Shown piece by piece: positions 11,506 through 23,630 of a DNA stretch of 64,000 bases. The stretch is from contig OZ020268.1 in NCBI GenBank assembly GCA_963971225.1, positions 45,868,404 through 45,932,403 on the forward strand, read 5' to 3'. Positions within the stretch are counted from its first letter, which is position 1; each line of letters starts with the position of its first letter. This DNA comes from Melieria omissa (lineage: Eukaryota > Arthropoda > Insecta > Diptera > Ulidiidae). The position numbers were made by a program, and so were the translations under genes. The notes under the pieces were generated by a model, which ran no database searches, was not told the DNA's origin, and saw only the letters and a program-made list of their open reading frames with translations.

Positions 11506-13232
11506 TCCCAAGCGGCACAGAGAGCATCAATCACGCCCACTTGCCACCTTGTTTGGCTCTTGGGCTGTGCTTTTCTGCAGTTCCATCCACCTTAACCTTA
11601 AATAGGAGAACATTTGTATGTCATTTCTAGCCCTTTGAATAGACAGATCCCGTAAAATGAAGTATTTTTTCATATTAATTAACTAACGATTTGAATAGCA
11701 AAAATATTTCAAAAACTATTACTTTCTGTAGAACTAAGTCCTGTAGTACTAATACACTTTTTGTAGTGCTGTCACTTTATACCAATTGATAAACTTTACC
11801 AAAACGATCTTTTTTTAATCGACTTCATATGCAAAAAACGACGGACGCCACCAAATCCTCGATTGTCAATCTGCGCCGCAATCGAAGATGGTCGCACATT
11901 CCCAATGCACACAATTCCCACTGGTCACAATTCGCTGGAATGCCAATGTCAGAGCAGCAGAACGTAGCAAGTGGAGCAAAAAGCATGCAAATTTATGGTA
12001 TTGCTTCGCTAAAAATAGCAATAAACAAATATAGAAAAGAAAGCCTGAACTTGAACGAGGTTTTTCGAAAAATTTTATAGCAGCAAATAATCGTAGAAGC
12101 AGAACAACAACAACTATAACACATACGTTGCAAAGGAAGACGTGAAGGAAAAAAAGCTGCAGGAAAAATGTAGCAATTGTAAACACCAAAACACACACAC
12201 ACACATGCATAAATAAGTGGTGGTAAGCTGATGCGTTGCACCGCTTGACCGGCCCACGCATGAAATGTTCGACGACTGGTCGACAGTGGTTTTTTAGAGT
12301 TATTTATTTAATTTTTCTTATACAGATGCGTGGTGGCCACAACTAGTGTTGTTGTTGTTGTTTTTGTTGTTGTTGCTTTTCGTGTGTTGTGCGCCTAAGT
12401 TAAGTTTAGTGCCCGCGCAGCTATAAAATGCAGCGCAACGAAGAGGGAGACGAATTGTGAGAATGGGTACTTTAACCCACAACTACTTGGAATTTCCCTA
12501 TTGTTGAGAGACAGATATCGAGAAACTCACACACACACACATCCAGACACACATGCAAGTCGCCTACCTACGCTATGGCTCTGCGCTGCTGCTGACTGCG
12601 AGGTATCCACAAGCTGCAACTACAGCGGCGACGCACCTCTGACGCGTTGGGACCGAAAATACACACGACAAGTTTTCGTGAGAAAACCCTGTTCTGGGGG
12701 CCCGAATGCACGATTTTTACCCATTAAGTTCTTCTCCCACAAACTATGAAATCCGGGTCTTCAGAAATACCTCCCTCTCTTCCTTTTGTCCTGCCTCCCT
12801 TTTCAAGGAGACAGAAAAGGAGTAAACCTTACTCTATGAAGTGTAATTTTGAAACCAACAAATTTCGTAGTTTATAAATGCTCAGAATTTAACACGTTTT
12901 GGAACACATTCCCCATTTGTATTTCGGAAAATTATGTTGTTACAATTTGTTGTACTATTCGGATCCGAAAACATCAATGAAGTCAATAGCAATCAGATGT
13001 TGTTGATACTCTAAGTATGCTTTGTTTGGGATTCCAGGAAGCCATGATGATGTCGTCTTGTTGAAATATCGGGATGAAATTCCTTAAGGACCGTTTAGAA
13101 AAAATTCAAAAAATCCAAATTACGGAAAATGGGCCTGGCATGTCTAGGGACACGGAATAAAGTTAGTGAGTTCTACGAAACCAACTAAAACATTCCTAAT
13201 TTTTTTATTTATAATTTTTTCGTCACACTCAC
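11506..13232. other. No recognisable exon; CA-rich and CAA-rich DNA
   Basis: Contains a CA run at about 12188-12206, an ACAC run at about 12528-12541 and TTGTTG runs near 12350. Minus-strand frames at 11866-12261 are cysteine- and leucine-rich because they read the CAA run. If the exon at 13233-13287 is real, its next exon would lie here or further left. An acceptor-like TTTTTCCTGCAG (minus strand) is near 12155, but the frame beyond it is low complexity and not convincing. Confidence 0.4.
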
Positions 13233-13287
13233 CGTCCAAAGCAAGAACCAGCGAGCAAACGAAAATCAAACAAAGAAAACTTGCCAT
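13233..13287 (-). CDS. Candidate first coding exon encoding a signal peptide
   Basis: On the minus strand an ATG at 13287 opens MASFLCLIFVCSLVLALD, a textbook eukaryotic signal peptide: short N-region, hydrophobic core of about 14 residues, and a small residue (A) before a likely cleavage site. The exon then meets ACG|GTGAGTG, a strong 5' splice donor at 13232, giving a phase-1 intron right after the leader, as is common in insect secreted-protein genes. The frame continues past the donor only to a low-complexity tail, which fits intron sequence. I could not identify the next exon, so the product is unknown, and chance remains possible because the exon is short. An RNA-seq junction from 13233 would settle it. 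Confidence 0.4.
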
Positions 13288-14394
13288 GTGGAAATGCGAC
13301 CTGTGATTGACTTTACGTAGGCGTCGCGTTCTCAAGCATTTTCCCCCTTCTCGCTCCCTGGTCGGCCAGGTTTCGTCGCGTACTCAAGTCTATTTTTATT
13401 TGTGTTCATTTGTTTGTCTAGTCTGCCCTTTGCCGCATCGCATTCCATTCGCTGTCGCCGCTCAATTTTGGGTCTAAATCACTGTGCGCAACCTTTTGCC
13501 CGCTTCGTCTTCTCCACACTTGTCTGGGTTTTTCTTCGCTCAACCAGTTTTTTATTTCGTTTGTTGCATCTGCAGGAATTTCATTGCTACCGCTTCTAAT
13601 GCCAGTTGTTGTTGTACTCATTATAGTTGTTGTAATTGTTACATTTACGTGCTAACGAAAATTTCATGCGCACATTTCGATTCCATTCTCTCCACATCGT
13701 CGTTTGTGTTAATCATAAAATGAAATTTCCTGTCAACAAGTGGCCGATCGTTGCGTGCGGCTACTGCAACAATAGATTTATAACAACAACAACAACAACA
13801 GCAAAACTGACAGCTATCATACAGTGACAAATTTATGGCATGAAAAACTGCTCCAAAAAATGAAAAAACATTTCTTGGAATTGAAGATTTTCATTCATTC
13901 ACTGAATTTTGAGTTTTTCCTTGGCTTGCGGCATTCACGTGCTGCCTGTCGCCAAGCTAAATACTAATCTCTGCATCACGCTTCCTGTTGGGCGCATGAC
14001 TAAGTAGAAGTGGTTAATTTACGTTGTTGTTGTTGTAGTTTTTATATCTACCTACACACGTTTGGCGCTTTTGCATGTCAAGAAAGTCAAAGAGCAAGAA
14101 CTTACGGCATTTGCCTGTCAACACGTACCACCCTGAACATTTGCTTTGACAACAACAACAACAACGATGAAAAAACTGACAACAGTTGCCAGAGATGACT
14201 AGGTGTATGTAATGATGGCAAGTATTGGGACTTTTGAGAAGCATATAGTTCAGAAACTGACACCTTTAGGCATTGCGAATTTTTTTAAAGAATCTATAAG
14301 TTTTTCATATATTTTTATTTCTATCACCAGGTAACTTTGCTATTTAATGAAGAAATATACTCCGTATTGATTAGCCATTACTGATATTGTGTAC
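13288..14394. other. No recognisable gene; possible promoter side of the 13287 exon
   Basis: Contains GTT/CAA runs (13600-13635, 13785-13800, 14022-14037, 14150-14164). On the minus strand this is the region upstream of the signal-peptide exon; an acceptor-like TCAATCACAG lies just upstream of the ATG, so the ATG exon could also be a second exon. No clear TATA box was seen. Confidence 0.35.
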
Positions 14395-16265
14395 ATGTCA
14401 ATACTAATTAAATTGACAAATGTCGATACTAATTGATCGAACTGAATACTTTTCGATACTGAGTACCTTTCTAAATTTCGATACTGAGTACTTTTCGGTA
14501 CTGCAAGTGTCGATACTAAGAACCATTCGATATTGAGTACCTTTCGATCCCGAGTACTTTTCGCTACTGGGTACTTTTCAGTACTGAGTACAAAAATCGG
14601 TAGTTAGTATCCATCTATACTGATTGGAAGTGTCGATACTTAGAACCTTTCGATATTGAGTACGTTTCGATCCCGAGTACAATTATCGATATCGAGTGCG
14701 TTTACTTTTTGATACTGAGAAGAAGTGCAATTATCGACAATGAATACTGATCCATACTGAGTACATTTCGATATTTAGTACTTTCCGATACTTAATACAA
14801 ATATGGACACTGGTTACTTTTCGCTATTGAGTACTTTTTGATACTGAGCATAAGTATCGTAATAGAGCGCGTTTAGTTTTCGATACTGGGAAATAATTTC
14901 GGTATTTTATACCTATCGATGTACCAATCGATACTGAGTACCTTTCGATATTGAGTACTTTTTAAAACTGAGTCCAAGTATCAATATTGAGTGCGTTTTA
15001 ACATTGAGTATTTTCGATACTGAGAACAAGTTTCGATGTTAAATACAATTATCGATACGTAGTACCAATCGCTACTGAGTACCTTTAGATATTTAGTACT
15101 TTTCGATACTTAGTACAAGTATCGATATTGAGTACCTTTCGATATTGAGTCCAAGTATCAATGCTGGTTATTTGTCGGTATTTAGTACTTTTCAAAATGA
15201 GAACAAGTTTCGATATTGTATGATGATTAGTACCCATCAAAACTGAGTATCTTTCGATATTGAGTACTTTCTGATACTTAGCACAAGTATGGATATTGAG
15301 TACCTTTCGATATTGAGTCCAAGTATCAATGCTGGTTATTTGTCGGTATTTAGTACTTTTCAAAATGAGAACAAGTTTCGATATTGTACAACTTTCGTTG
15401 TTAAATACAATAGCCGATACTTTTTACGAATCGATATTGAGTACTTTTCGATACTGAGAACAAGTTTCGATGTTAAATACAATTATCGTTACTTAGTACC
15501 CATCGATATACTTAGTACAAGTATCGATATTGGGTATCTTTCGATGTTTAATAGAGTTATCGATGATTAGTACCATCTAGACTGAGCACCTTTTGATATT
15601 GAGTACTTTTCGATACTTAGCACAAGTATAGATATTGAGTACCTTTCGATATTGAGTCCAAGTATCTATGCTGAGTATTTTTCGGTATTTAATACTTTTC
15701 AAAATGAGAACAAGTTTCGATATTGTACAACTTTCGTTGTTAAATACAATAGCCGATACTTTTTACGAATCGATATTGAGTACTTTTCGATACTGAGAAC
15801 AAGTTTCGATGTTAAATACAATTATCGATACTAAGTACCCATCGATACTGAGTACCTTTCGATATTTAGTACTTTTCTATACTTAGTAAAAGTATCAACA
15901 TTGAGTATTTTTCGATGTTTAGTAGAAGACTGAGTATCTTTCGATATGGAGTACTTTTCGATACTTAGCACAAGTATCGATATTAAGTATTTTCTGTACT
16001 GAGTACAAGTATCGATATTGAGTGCGTTTCAATATTGAACACTTTTCTATAGTAATAACAATTTTCGATAAAGTATACCTTTCGTTGTTAAGTATATCGA
16101 TAATTAATACTGAGTACCTTTCAATATTATGAACTTAATTATTGTACTTAGCACATTTCTTCACTCAGCACAAATATCGAATGGGTATTAAGTACTTTTT
16201 CCTACTGCGCACAACTTTCCATAATGAGTACTTTCAATCGAGTACGATCGATTCTGTTTAGAACC
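14395..16265. repeat. Minisatellite array of TCGATACTGAGTAC-like monomers
   Basis: About 1.9 kb built from diverged 17-19 bp monomers such as TTTCGATACTGAGTACC, with variants ATTGAGTAC, CTTAGTAC and GTTAAATAC. A higher-order structure is visible: the segment with CCAAGTATCAATGCTGG at 15151 recurs at 15319 (168 bp apart), and a longer block with ATATTGTACAACTTTCGTTG at 15381 recurs at 15720 (339 bp, about two 168-bp steps). Frames through it encode only periodic low-complexity peptides. The same monomer appears in opposite orientation at 55620-56945. Confidence 0.88.
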
Positions 16266-17489
16266 GACTACTCTCTACGTTAAATATCTATAAAATCTAC
16301 CCCACCTTATGTCTGTGTGTTAGTGTGTGCTTCCCTAATGTTGCACAAATTACGCGCATCATTAGAGCGTTGCACCCGAATCACTGCTGTGCAACTTTTC
16401 TAGTCGCCCAACCCAAATCGAAGCAAAGCAACAACGTTACTCAGCCCCTTACTGCAACTCTAACCACAATCAGTTAGCCAGTCGACCAGCCAGTCAACAT
16501 GCCAAGCATTCCAATGCGCCGAACCGCATGTTGCACGCTTCGAGCAGCATGTTGCATGCAAAGCATTTCGTCTTCGGCAATTTCGCAGCTACGAGTGCAA
16601 TTTCTTTTAACTGTTCTTACCCACTAAAACCACTACCACAACAACCAGCATTACACGCCGAATACCGAGAATTACCAACAGCAAAAACTGCGACTGAAGA
16701 ATTCCACGCCTGGCGACAATGCGCCGAAGAACGAGCGAAGCGCAAAAGTGCTGCGCTTGCAGCGCCCACAATGTGGAGGCAGTTAAAATACTCGCAGTTA
16801 GAATGCGGCAAATGCGGCGGTCATCGTTGTGCCACAATGCTCGCATGCCACACATCACCGCTGCACGGGTGCACACGCGCAAAAATCAAGAAGCCACACC
16901 GAAGCGCCTAAAACAAAGAATCGAAAACCTGCCGCAACAAAAGCAAAACGTGTAAAAGAGCCCGATGGCAGCAAACCTGGTGACGGCATCAAAGTCAACG
17001 GTGGCGTTGTTGCCCTCTTGCAGCGTTGCCAGCCCGCGCGCCGGCTCGTGTGTGCAGTGTGTCAACTGGGGTTACGCCTTAACATTGGTTTGAGTATTTT
17101 GTGCACTGTGCAATTTTTCCTCTTTTCCGCGCAGACTATGATTTATTTGACGTTCTACGCGCAATGCTTGGAGGAAAGTTGTGCAAAGCGAAAATAGTAG
17201 TTGACAGTTGGAGTGATTGACTAACAGAAGCTACGATCATTAGGCAACCCAGAACAAGTGAAATTACTTTTTCTTGGAAGAGTTGAAGGCTAACCCAGGG
17301 TTGCCATAAATTGTCAGCCATCAGAGGGGGGCGTGGTCGGTATGAAGAAATATTTAATTGTCATTGCTATGAACTTAAAGATCGGCTCGGGCATTTATTT
17401 ACTGGTCTATGACGTCTAAAAATGCTTAACATTTTTGGATAATTGTTCAGTTTTGCAAACTGAACTCAAAGAAAGATTTTGAAAGTTTT
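16266..17489. other. No recognised gene; less AT-rich block with overlapping ORFs
   Basis: A comparatively GC-rich block of about 0.9 kb after the minisatellite. Plus-strand frames at 16528-16911 (127 codons) and 16829-17197 (122 codons) overlap in different phases. The first has a cysteine cluster (CGKCGGHRC near residue 93), but I recognise no domain, and the minus strand is also open. Overlapping open frames on both strands in GC-richer DNA are what chance gives, so I do not call a gene. Confidence 0.35.
16541..16561 (+). repeat. Left arm of an exact 21-bp inverted repeat
   Basis: The 21 bases from 16541 (starting CGAGCAGCATG and ending GCATGCAA) are the exact reverse complement of 19248-19268. 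The core is the self-similar word GCATGTTGCATGC, diverged copies of which recur around the window. The arms are 2.7 kb apart with a LINE fragment between them. Confidence 0.75.
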
Positions 17490-18180
17490 AGTCGAATATG
17501 CAGAAATATTCTTTTTGTTGATAGTCTTAAGGCCTTGAAAGCGTTATCAAGAAACTCTGGAACAATGAAAGAGAGCTACGAATACTTTTATCCACTAACA
17601 TCTTTAGCACAACTAAATGAAGTCTCCCTCTCTTGGGTTCCAATACTCTGTGGCATTTCAGGAAATCAGGTAGCAGACCAACTGGGTGCAAAGGGACCAA
17701 TTTCAGAGGAGGAACCATTTTCCTTACGCTCCTCTTTGCAGTATTAAAGATGAGAAATTGAAAATAAATTTTAGACTATGGCGTTTAAGACCTTTAACGA
17801 ATTGAGCACTTCTAGGATTAGTAAATTTTTTTTACCCAACTTCTCTCAAAACAAAAGATAAACTACATTCTCCTCTCTCGAAGGTTCACACGACTGTGGA
17901 TAGGTATGACAACAGATCACTGAGCTGACTAGATCAAACATATGTAAGCACTGTTCGGATCCCGAGGTAGAAGAAACAACGCAACACGTCCTGTGTCTTT
18001 AGCTTTAGCAAGACACAGGATGAAAATCTTGGGTAGTGAATATTTGGGTTCTCTACTCTAGAGGTTGGGTTCTTCTCTCTAGAGGTTTGCTCGAAACCCC
18101 TTTAAAAGATCTACTACTCTTTGTATATAAGACAAATGCAATAACAATGGACTTAGTCCAGAAATGAGAAAAGGGTCAGA
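17490..18180 (+). mobile_element. LINE 3' half: RNase H and CCHC region (dead)
   Basis: From 17497 the plus strand reads NILFVDSLKALKALS (RNase H region around the catalytic D-S-x-x-A-L-K-A-L), then in the same frame WVPILCGISGNQVADQLGAKG split by little else, matching the W-V-P-G-H-x-G-I-x-G-N-x-x-A-D-x-L-A pattern. The usual G-H before x-G-I has become I-L, removing a conserved histidine. At 17928-17999 another frame gives CKHCSDPEVEE and TTQHVLC, the C-terminal C-x2-C...H-x3-C knuckle typical of insect Jockey/I-like LINEs, followed by a stop. Frameshifts separate the parts, so it is inactive. Confidence 0.8.
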
Positions 18181-20311
18181 CGTTTGCGATAGTACTATGG
18201 ACCATTGTGTCTATATAAGGTGTTCAGTTTTTTGCCAATAAATACCAAAAATTACTCCACTGCACAGTATTCGTTCCAAAGACAAACTTCAAAAAAATCT
18301 TAGTCTCAGAATTTAACGATTTTGATGTCATTTGAATGTTAAAACTACAACTAAGAAAAAAATAAAAATCTGTGCGAAACTTTTTTTACAAAAAAAAATT
18401 AAACACATGTTTTCTGTTTTTTAGTCCATTGAGTAATAAAATTAAAAAAAATCACCGTTAGCAAGAAGTAGCTAAAACTTTCAATAGAGATAAAGAAATG
18501 CTGTGGGCATTTTTGATTTTCATCTTTTCTCCAAATTTGCTAAGCTGAGGCTTCTATTAATTCACTTTTAATTTAAAATATTTTTTAAAATTAAAAACCT
18601 GAAAATTGGTAAAACTGAGAGGAAAATATCTAAAAAGTGCGTAAAAGTATGTTCCTGGATTTTTGTTTGAAGAAACATTCTTTCCTTGCCGAAAAATGCA
18701 ATCACTTCCTACGATATCTTCCGATCTCAGAAAAAATTAAATTTTTCGACAAAATACATTTTATTTAAAATCTGTTTTACTCGTATGAAGCAATCAGCAA
18801 TAACTTTTACATTTTATTACAATTACAAAACAGTTCTTACATCAATAAAAAGTCTATAAACTTTCTTAAGTTCTGGACAAATCAATCATTATTACTTAGC
18901 TTTCTGTTAAATCTAAAATCTGACTTATAACCAAAGTTTGCATGTGCACACATCTCAAGTTTATCACAACCAACTTAAAAAAAATTTCCTGAAATTAACT
19001 TCTAATACTGGTAAGAGCCAATTTGCTACTTCGTCGTTTCTTAGAATTGCAACATTTGTGCGCTGTTACCGTCTGCGGCACTTTGCTGTCTCCCGGTGGC
19101 TGCCACAAATGACCGCCAATTAAATTAAATTGTTCGCTGCATGAAATTTGTTAAATCAAAAGTGCTCGCTTCCCACTTGCGGCTAATTACCGCAAATCAA
19201 AGCGCAACAATATGCAACATGCCACCATACAAACTATGGTTGGGCAGTTGCATGCAACATGCTGCTCGACGCACACGGACGCGAGTCGGAGTGTAAAAAT
19301 CTCTGCGCAGCGCTGCTGAGAAATGCAGACCTTTCATTGGGGTTGTTGTTGTAATGCTGAAGTGCAGTTTTGCCGGGACTGGAGTGGCCAGCGGGCAGCA
19401 ACAGATTAATTCTGCAATTTACACACTTCGTCACTTCGGCGCAGCATGTAAACAACAACAAATACTTAGTACGACAACTGATTGTTGTTGTTGTTGAAAT
19501 TTATGTATATTAATTAATTAAGCCATAATTTCGCTGTAATGAGCAAAATGTTGTTACAGCAATTATTGTTGCTACTGTTCCTATTGTTATTGTTGTTCAT
19601 TGACCATAGCAAACAAATTGTTGTATGCGCGTCCGTTGTGGCATTTGCCCAGCGTAACATGCAACACGCGCGTGCAATATGCTCAACAACAACAACAGCA
19701 ACAACAACAGCTGCAACATGCATAATAACAACAACAATTATGTGCACTGCAACCGGTGCCGCACGAGTGGTCGCTTGCGTATCTCAATCGTCGATTACGA
19801 CGCGCACTTCTTGTAATTTAACTGTAATTTAAGCGAAGATTTCCATTGTGAACGCTTTGTTCGCTCGTTTGGCGCTGCCGTTGTCATTGTCGCGCCGCAA
19901 CAATGTCGGTGTGCGTGCTGATTGAATTATTGCCGCGCTGCGTTGTTCGCCTGAATTACGACACTCATTTGGCTTAAATGGTTTTGGTTGCTGCCGCTGT
20001 CGACGCATTTAATTAAGTTGTTGCGGCGGCGAGTGCAAGTACGCGGGCGTCGAAAGCATGTGTGGGCAGCACTTTTGAAGGGCGTCTGAGCTAATGAGCG
20101 CTGATGAATTTCTCCGCGGAAAAGTCAAATTGAAAGAAAAAGATATTTCAAGTCAAATATGGCAGCGTAAAATTTCGGATGTGAAGACTCCTACTGGCAT
20201 TTGTTGACAACTATTAGAGATAATGTCAAACAAAAACGCCTTTGTCAAACATGAATGTCAAACAAAAATTTCTTAGGTTTAAGCTTCAATTGTTTGTATA
20301 AGTCGTTCTGT
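18181..20311. other. No recognisable gene
   Basis: AT-rich from 18180 to 18960, including A-rich runs, then more mixed DNA with TTG/CAA runs (19339, 19480, 19560-19600, 19685-19735). Several TGCAACATG words lie at 19205-19270 and 19650-19720. Frames on both strands through the CAA runs are low complexity. Confidence 0.4.
19248..19268 (-). repeat. Right arm of the exact 21-bp inverted repeat
   Basis: Exact reverse complement of 16541-16561. It reads TTGCATGCAACATGCTGCTCG with one base to spare on each side of the core palindrome TTGCATGCAA. The match is too long to be chance in 3 kb, but could reflect a shared dispersed element rather than a functional pair. Confidence 0.75.
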
Positions 20312-20820
20312 GCATAGTCAAATAATTAATTAATTAATAAGTAATTAATTATAAGTAATTATGAAATAATATAAATAAATATTATTTAATAATTAGTTAT
20401 AATTGATTAATTGATTATTAATTTAATTATTAAATGATTGATTAATTTATTAATTATTAGCAAATTAATTAAATAAATAATTAATTATTTATTAATTAAT
20501 AAATTATTTAATAATTTAATTAAAAATTAATTAATTGAATAATTAATTATAATTATTTAATTTTTTATGTAATTAATTATAAGTATTTACTTTATTTATT
20601 ATTAATTAAATTATTAAACAATTAATTATTTAATTAATGAATTATTTTATAAATATTAATTAATCAATTATTTTATTTATTATTATTTTTATTAATTATA
20701 ATTAATTATTTAATTTTTTAATTATTAATTAAATTGTTAAAGAATTGATTAATTAATAATTAATTAAGAAATAAATAAATTAATAAATTAATTATTTCAC
20801 TATTATTTATTAATTAATTG
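20312..20820. repeat. TTAATTAA-type AT-only tract
   Basis: About 500 bp that is almost entirely A and T, made of overlapping TTAATTAA, ATTAATTAATT and AATAATTAAT words. The unit is self-complementary, so both strands look alike and many small hairpins are possible. Such tracts are often bent or easily unwound and can act as matrix-attachment DNA; that is inference only. Confidence 0.8.
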
Positions 20821-22016
20821 ATTTGTCGACTATGGTTCTGTGGTATTGTAAAAAATGTTTTAATTGCATTAAAATTGCAAAAATTTATTACAAAAATTAT
20901 TTGTAAGCGACTCTTTTATCTCTTTAACCCATATACACCTGAACGGAATGCAGAGCTGCCGCATTGGCCACCCACGTAGCGCATCTTCCCTACTGTGATA
21001 CAGCAACGCGAATCTATCTTCTACACTTTGAAACAACACTTAAGCTCATAAATATCATAAAAGCGACAAAATTCACGTTCACCTTCATCCCAAATGAGTT
21101 TACATGCCACACCACATTCCCCTGACGACGCCCCTCCACCTTTTGTCCACAACTTTGCGCTGCTTCAGCCTCTTTGAACTGCTTTTGAATTGGGAAATTG
21201 TTCGAAACGCCACAAACCGCATCGTACCCAACAAACGCCGCGGACGTCATTGCAGCAGCGCGGCAACAACCACAATTCATCTTCGGCACCTGGCCGCCTG
21301 TTCGCCATCTCGCCGCGCAGCAATGAGTTGCCGTGCTTGAGGTGTGAAAAGCGCCGCCGTACGTTTTTCTTCTACTCTGCTGCGGCTTAAACGGTGCACC
21401 ACAAAAACCACAAAAATTATACACACCAACACTGTAACAGCGAATTATGATGTATGGCAACAACAACAACACGCAACGCCAAGTGGCGAGTGTGAAATAT
21501 TTTTCTATTTTATTAAGATTGGAGTTGGTCGAGTGTGTGTGTGGTCGCTCCGGTGGCTGCTTTGGTGTTCTTATGGTTGTTGTTGGTGCTGCAGTGTGAA
21601 TAAATCATTCATATGCAACTGTTGTTGTTGTTGTTGCTTTGGTGCTGTTGCAGTTTGCGTTGTCAGACAAATTAAAAAGCATTTGCAAAGTTGAAATGAA
21701 CATTGGAAAAAACTTTCAAAACTTGTGACAATCATTGTGATTATTGCTGCAACAAAAAATAAATTATAAATTTGTTGTTGTTTCGAGAAATATACATTAC
21801 AAGTAAAATTGCTTGGACTGCGCTGTTCATACTTTGCAGCTAGAACGAGAAAATGTGGCTTGAGATAAAAATGATAACGAAGTTTCATGGAAGTCAAAAT
21901 AGGTGAAAAATTTCCACATAATTTCATATCGTTTGACAAGACAAATAAAATGAAATTCAGTCATTTACATATCGCAAAAATTAAAATTAATTTCGATTTC
22001 TTCAAGCGATCGATCC
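20821..22016. other. No recognised gene; weak minus ORF at 21014-21472
   Basis: A moderately GC-rich block (20940-21480) carries a minus-strand 152-codon frame. It has no recognisable domain, opens at a TTG in the first codons, and overlaps open frames on the plus strand, so I do not call it. GTT runs lie at 21565-21650. Confidence 0.35.
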
Positions 22017-22362
22017 GATATCTTCAAGCCATCATACAAAAGGCATCAGCCATGGATTGATGGACAGATTGACAGCCAAAGTTTTGTATATTGATACTCC
22101 TGTCGAACTAAAAATTGCATATATCCAGCACCTCAGCCCAGGGCATGCAACTCTATGCTTCTCTAAATTAATCGCACACCTCTCCTTTCCTTAGTTGTAC
22201 TTCCTTTCATTCCGATATCTTCAATCTATCAAAAGTCATCATACAAAACCCATCAGCCATCGGTTTATTGACAGATTGACAGCCTTAGTTATGTATACCG
22301 ATTCTCCTGGCAAATCAGCCCAGGACATGCAACTCCATACTTCTCCAAATTAATCGCACAAC
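22017..22362. repeat. Direct duplication, about 200-bp unit, two copies
   Basis: Copy 1 (about 22017-22172) and copy 2 (about 22214-22362) share GATATCTTCAA, CATCATACAAAA, CATCAGCCAT, GACAGATTGACAGCC and TCTCCAAATTAATCGCACA-like blocks in the same order. The copies have diverged by substitutions and small indels. No coding frame. Confidence 0.7.
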
Positions 22363-23299
22363 TTTGCTTACTCAATGAAATTCAAATTCCAAGAATTAAT
22401 CGAAACCGTAGAATCTAAACTAAATTTTCAATCACCGAACCGCACTGGTCACCGAAATGAAACCAAACCAAATTACAATAAACTAATGTCATTTGAATTT
22501 CGTAGCAATTTCGTTTACCTGCCAACAAAGTGATGCCGCCTGGTCGCTGCAACAGTTGCTGCTGGCGGCAGCACGCAAAAATGCAACGCAATCAGGCAGA
22601 GAAAATGCGGCACTGGCGCAGCCTAAATATGGCAAACAATGGTCTCATAATTTCCAATGCAAAGCGATTTCGGAGCAATGCCGCAAAGCCACTTGTAACT
22701 GCCACTAACACTACCACAACAACAACACCAGCAACGATAACAACAACATTGAATGGAATTTTTTGGCGCTGCAAAGTCGAATGCAAATTTTGCAAATTTC
22801 TTTCTTTGCCATTTCTTCGGCGCGATTTGGTTTTACTCGACTGCGGCCAATCAATTCGTTGGTTCGTTTCGTTGTGGTGCGACTTCCTTACGTCATTGCT
22901 TCGTGCAGTTATCGTTGTTGTTGTTTTTTGTCAGTTATTTCTGTCGGCGTGCAGTTGAATTTGCATTGCATTTGTCGGCATTCGCATCAGTTTGTTGTTG
23001 TTGTTGTTGCTGTTGTTGTTGCGGTCAAACAGCGTCTAATTTGTGCGGCTCCAGTTTTGGTGAGTTTTGCCGATTGTGATCACGTTTAATGGACGTTTGA
23101 ACGTTTATTGCGCCTGTGCCAGCGGAAGCTAACGCGGGGGCGAAACTGGGGTTTGCAGTTTTAGATTGACGTGGGCTCAGCCTTTGCTGGAGAAAGGAGT
23201 GGAATTTCGTTCATAATTTATCAATTTATGAAAATGTGAAATGCAAAGAAATGCTGATTTCTCCTTTTCATTTGCAGATTTCAATTTGAATTGATGATT
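22363..23299. other. No recognisable gene
   Basis: Mixed DNA with CAA/GTT runs (22710-22745, 22910-22930, 22990-23025). Plus-strand frames through here are cysteine- and alanine-rich because of the runs. An acceptor-like TTTTCATTTGCAG at 23277 and a donor-like TAG|GTGAGTG at about 23321 bracket only 44 AT-rich bases; too weak to call an exon. Confidence 0.35.
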
Positions 23300-23630
23300 A
23301 CTTGGATTATTGATTATTAGGTGAGTGAAACTCAAATAATTGCTAAACATTAATTCATTTATTTTAAAATAAACGCCGTTTTAAAGAAATTATTTTAAAG
23401 AAATGATTGATCATTCATTGATTCCGATGTTAATCCATTTAATTACGGTTTATAATCAATGAAAATGGTTGATACTTCAGTGAATAATTTATTAATTATT
23501 CAATAGTTATTTATTAATTTAATATAAATTATTAATTCTTTAATTATTTCAAGATATTTTAATGATAATAATAATGATCAATTGCTTTCTACTTACAACA
23601 ATTGATTATTGATGGTTGTGATAATTAATT

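Noticed and set aside
11866..12261. 131-codon minus ORF downstream of the 13233 exon
   Set aside because: Cysteine- and valine-rich composition is created by CAA runs; an acceptor near 12155 leads only into this low-complexity frame.
15085..15834. Frames of 60-93 codons in the minisatellite
   Set aside because: Periodic peptides produced by the tandem monomer on both strands.
16528..17197. Overlapping plus ORFs with a cysteine cluster
   Set aside because: Both strands are open in several phases in GC-richer DNA; no domain recognised.
21014..21472. 152-codon minus ORF
   Set aside because: Opens at TTG, has no known domain, and overlaps open frames on the other strand.
23278..23321. 44-bp segment between acceptor-like and donor-like sites
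   Set aside because: AT-rich and too short; sites weaker than those at 50975-51041.
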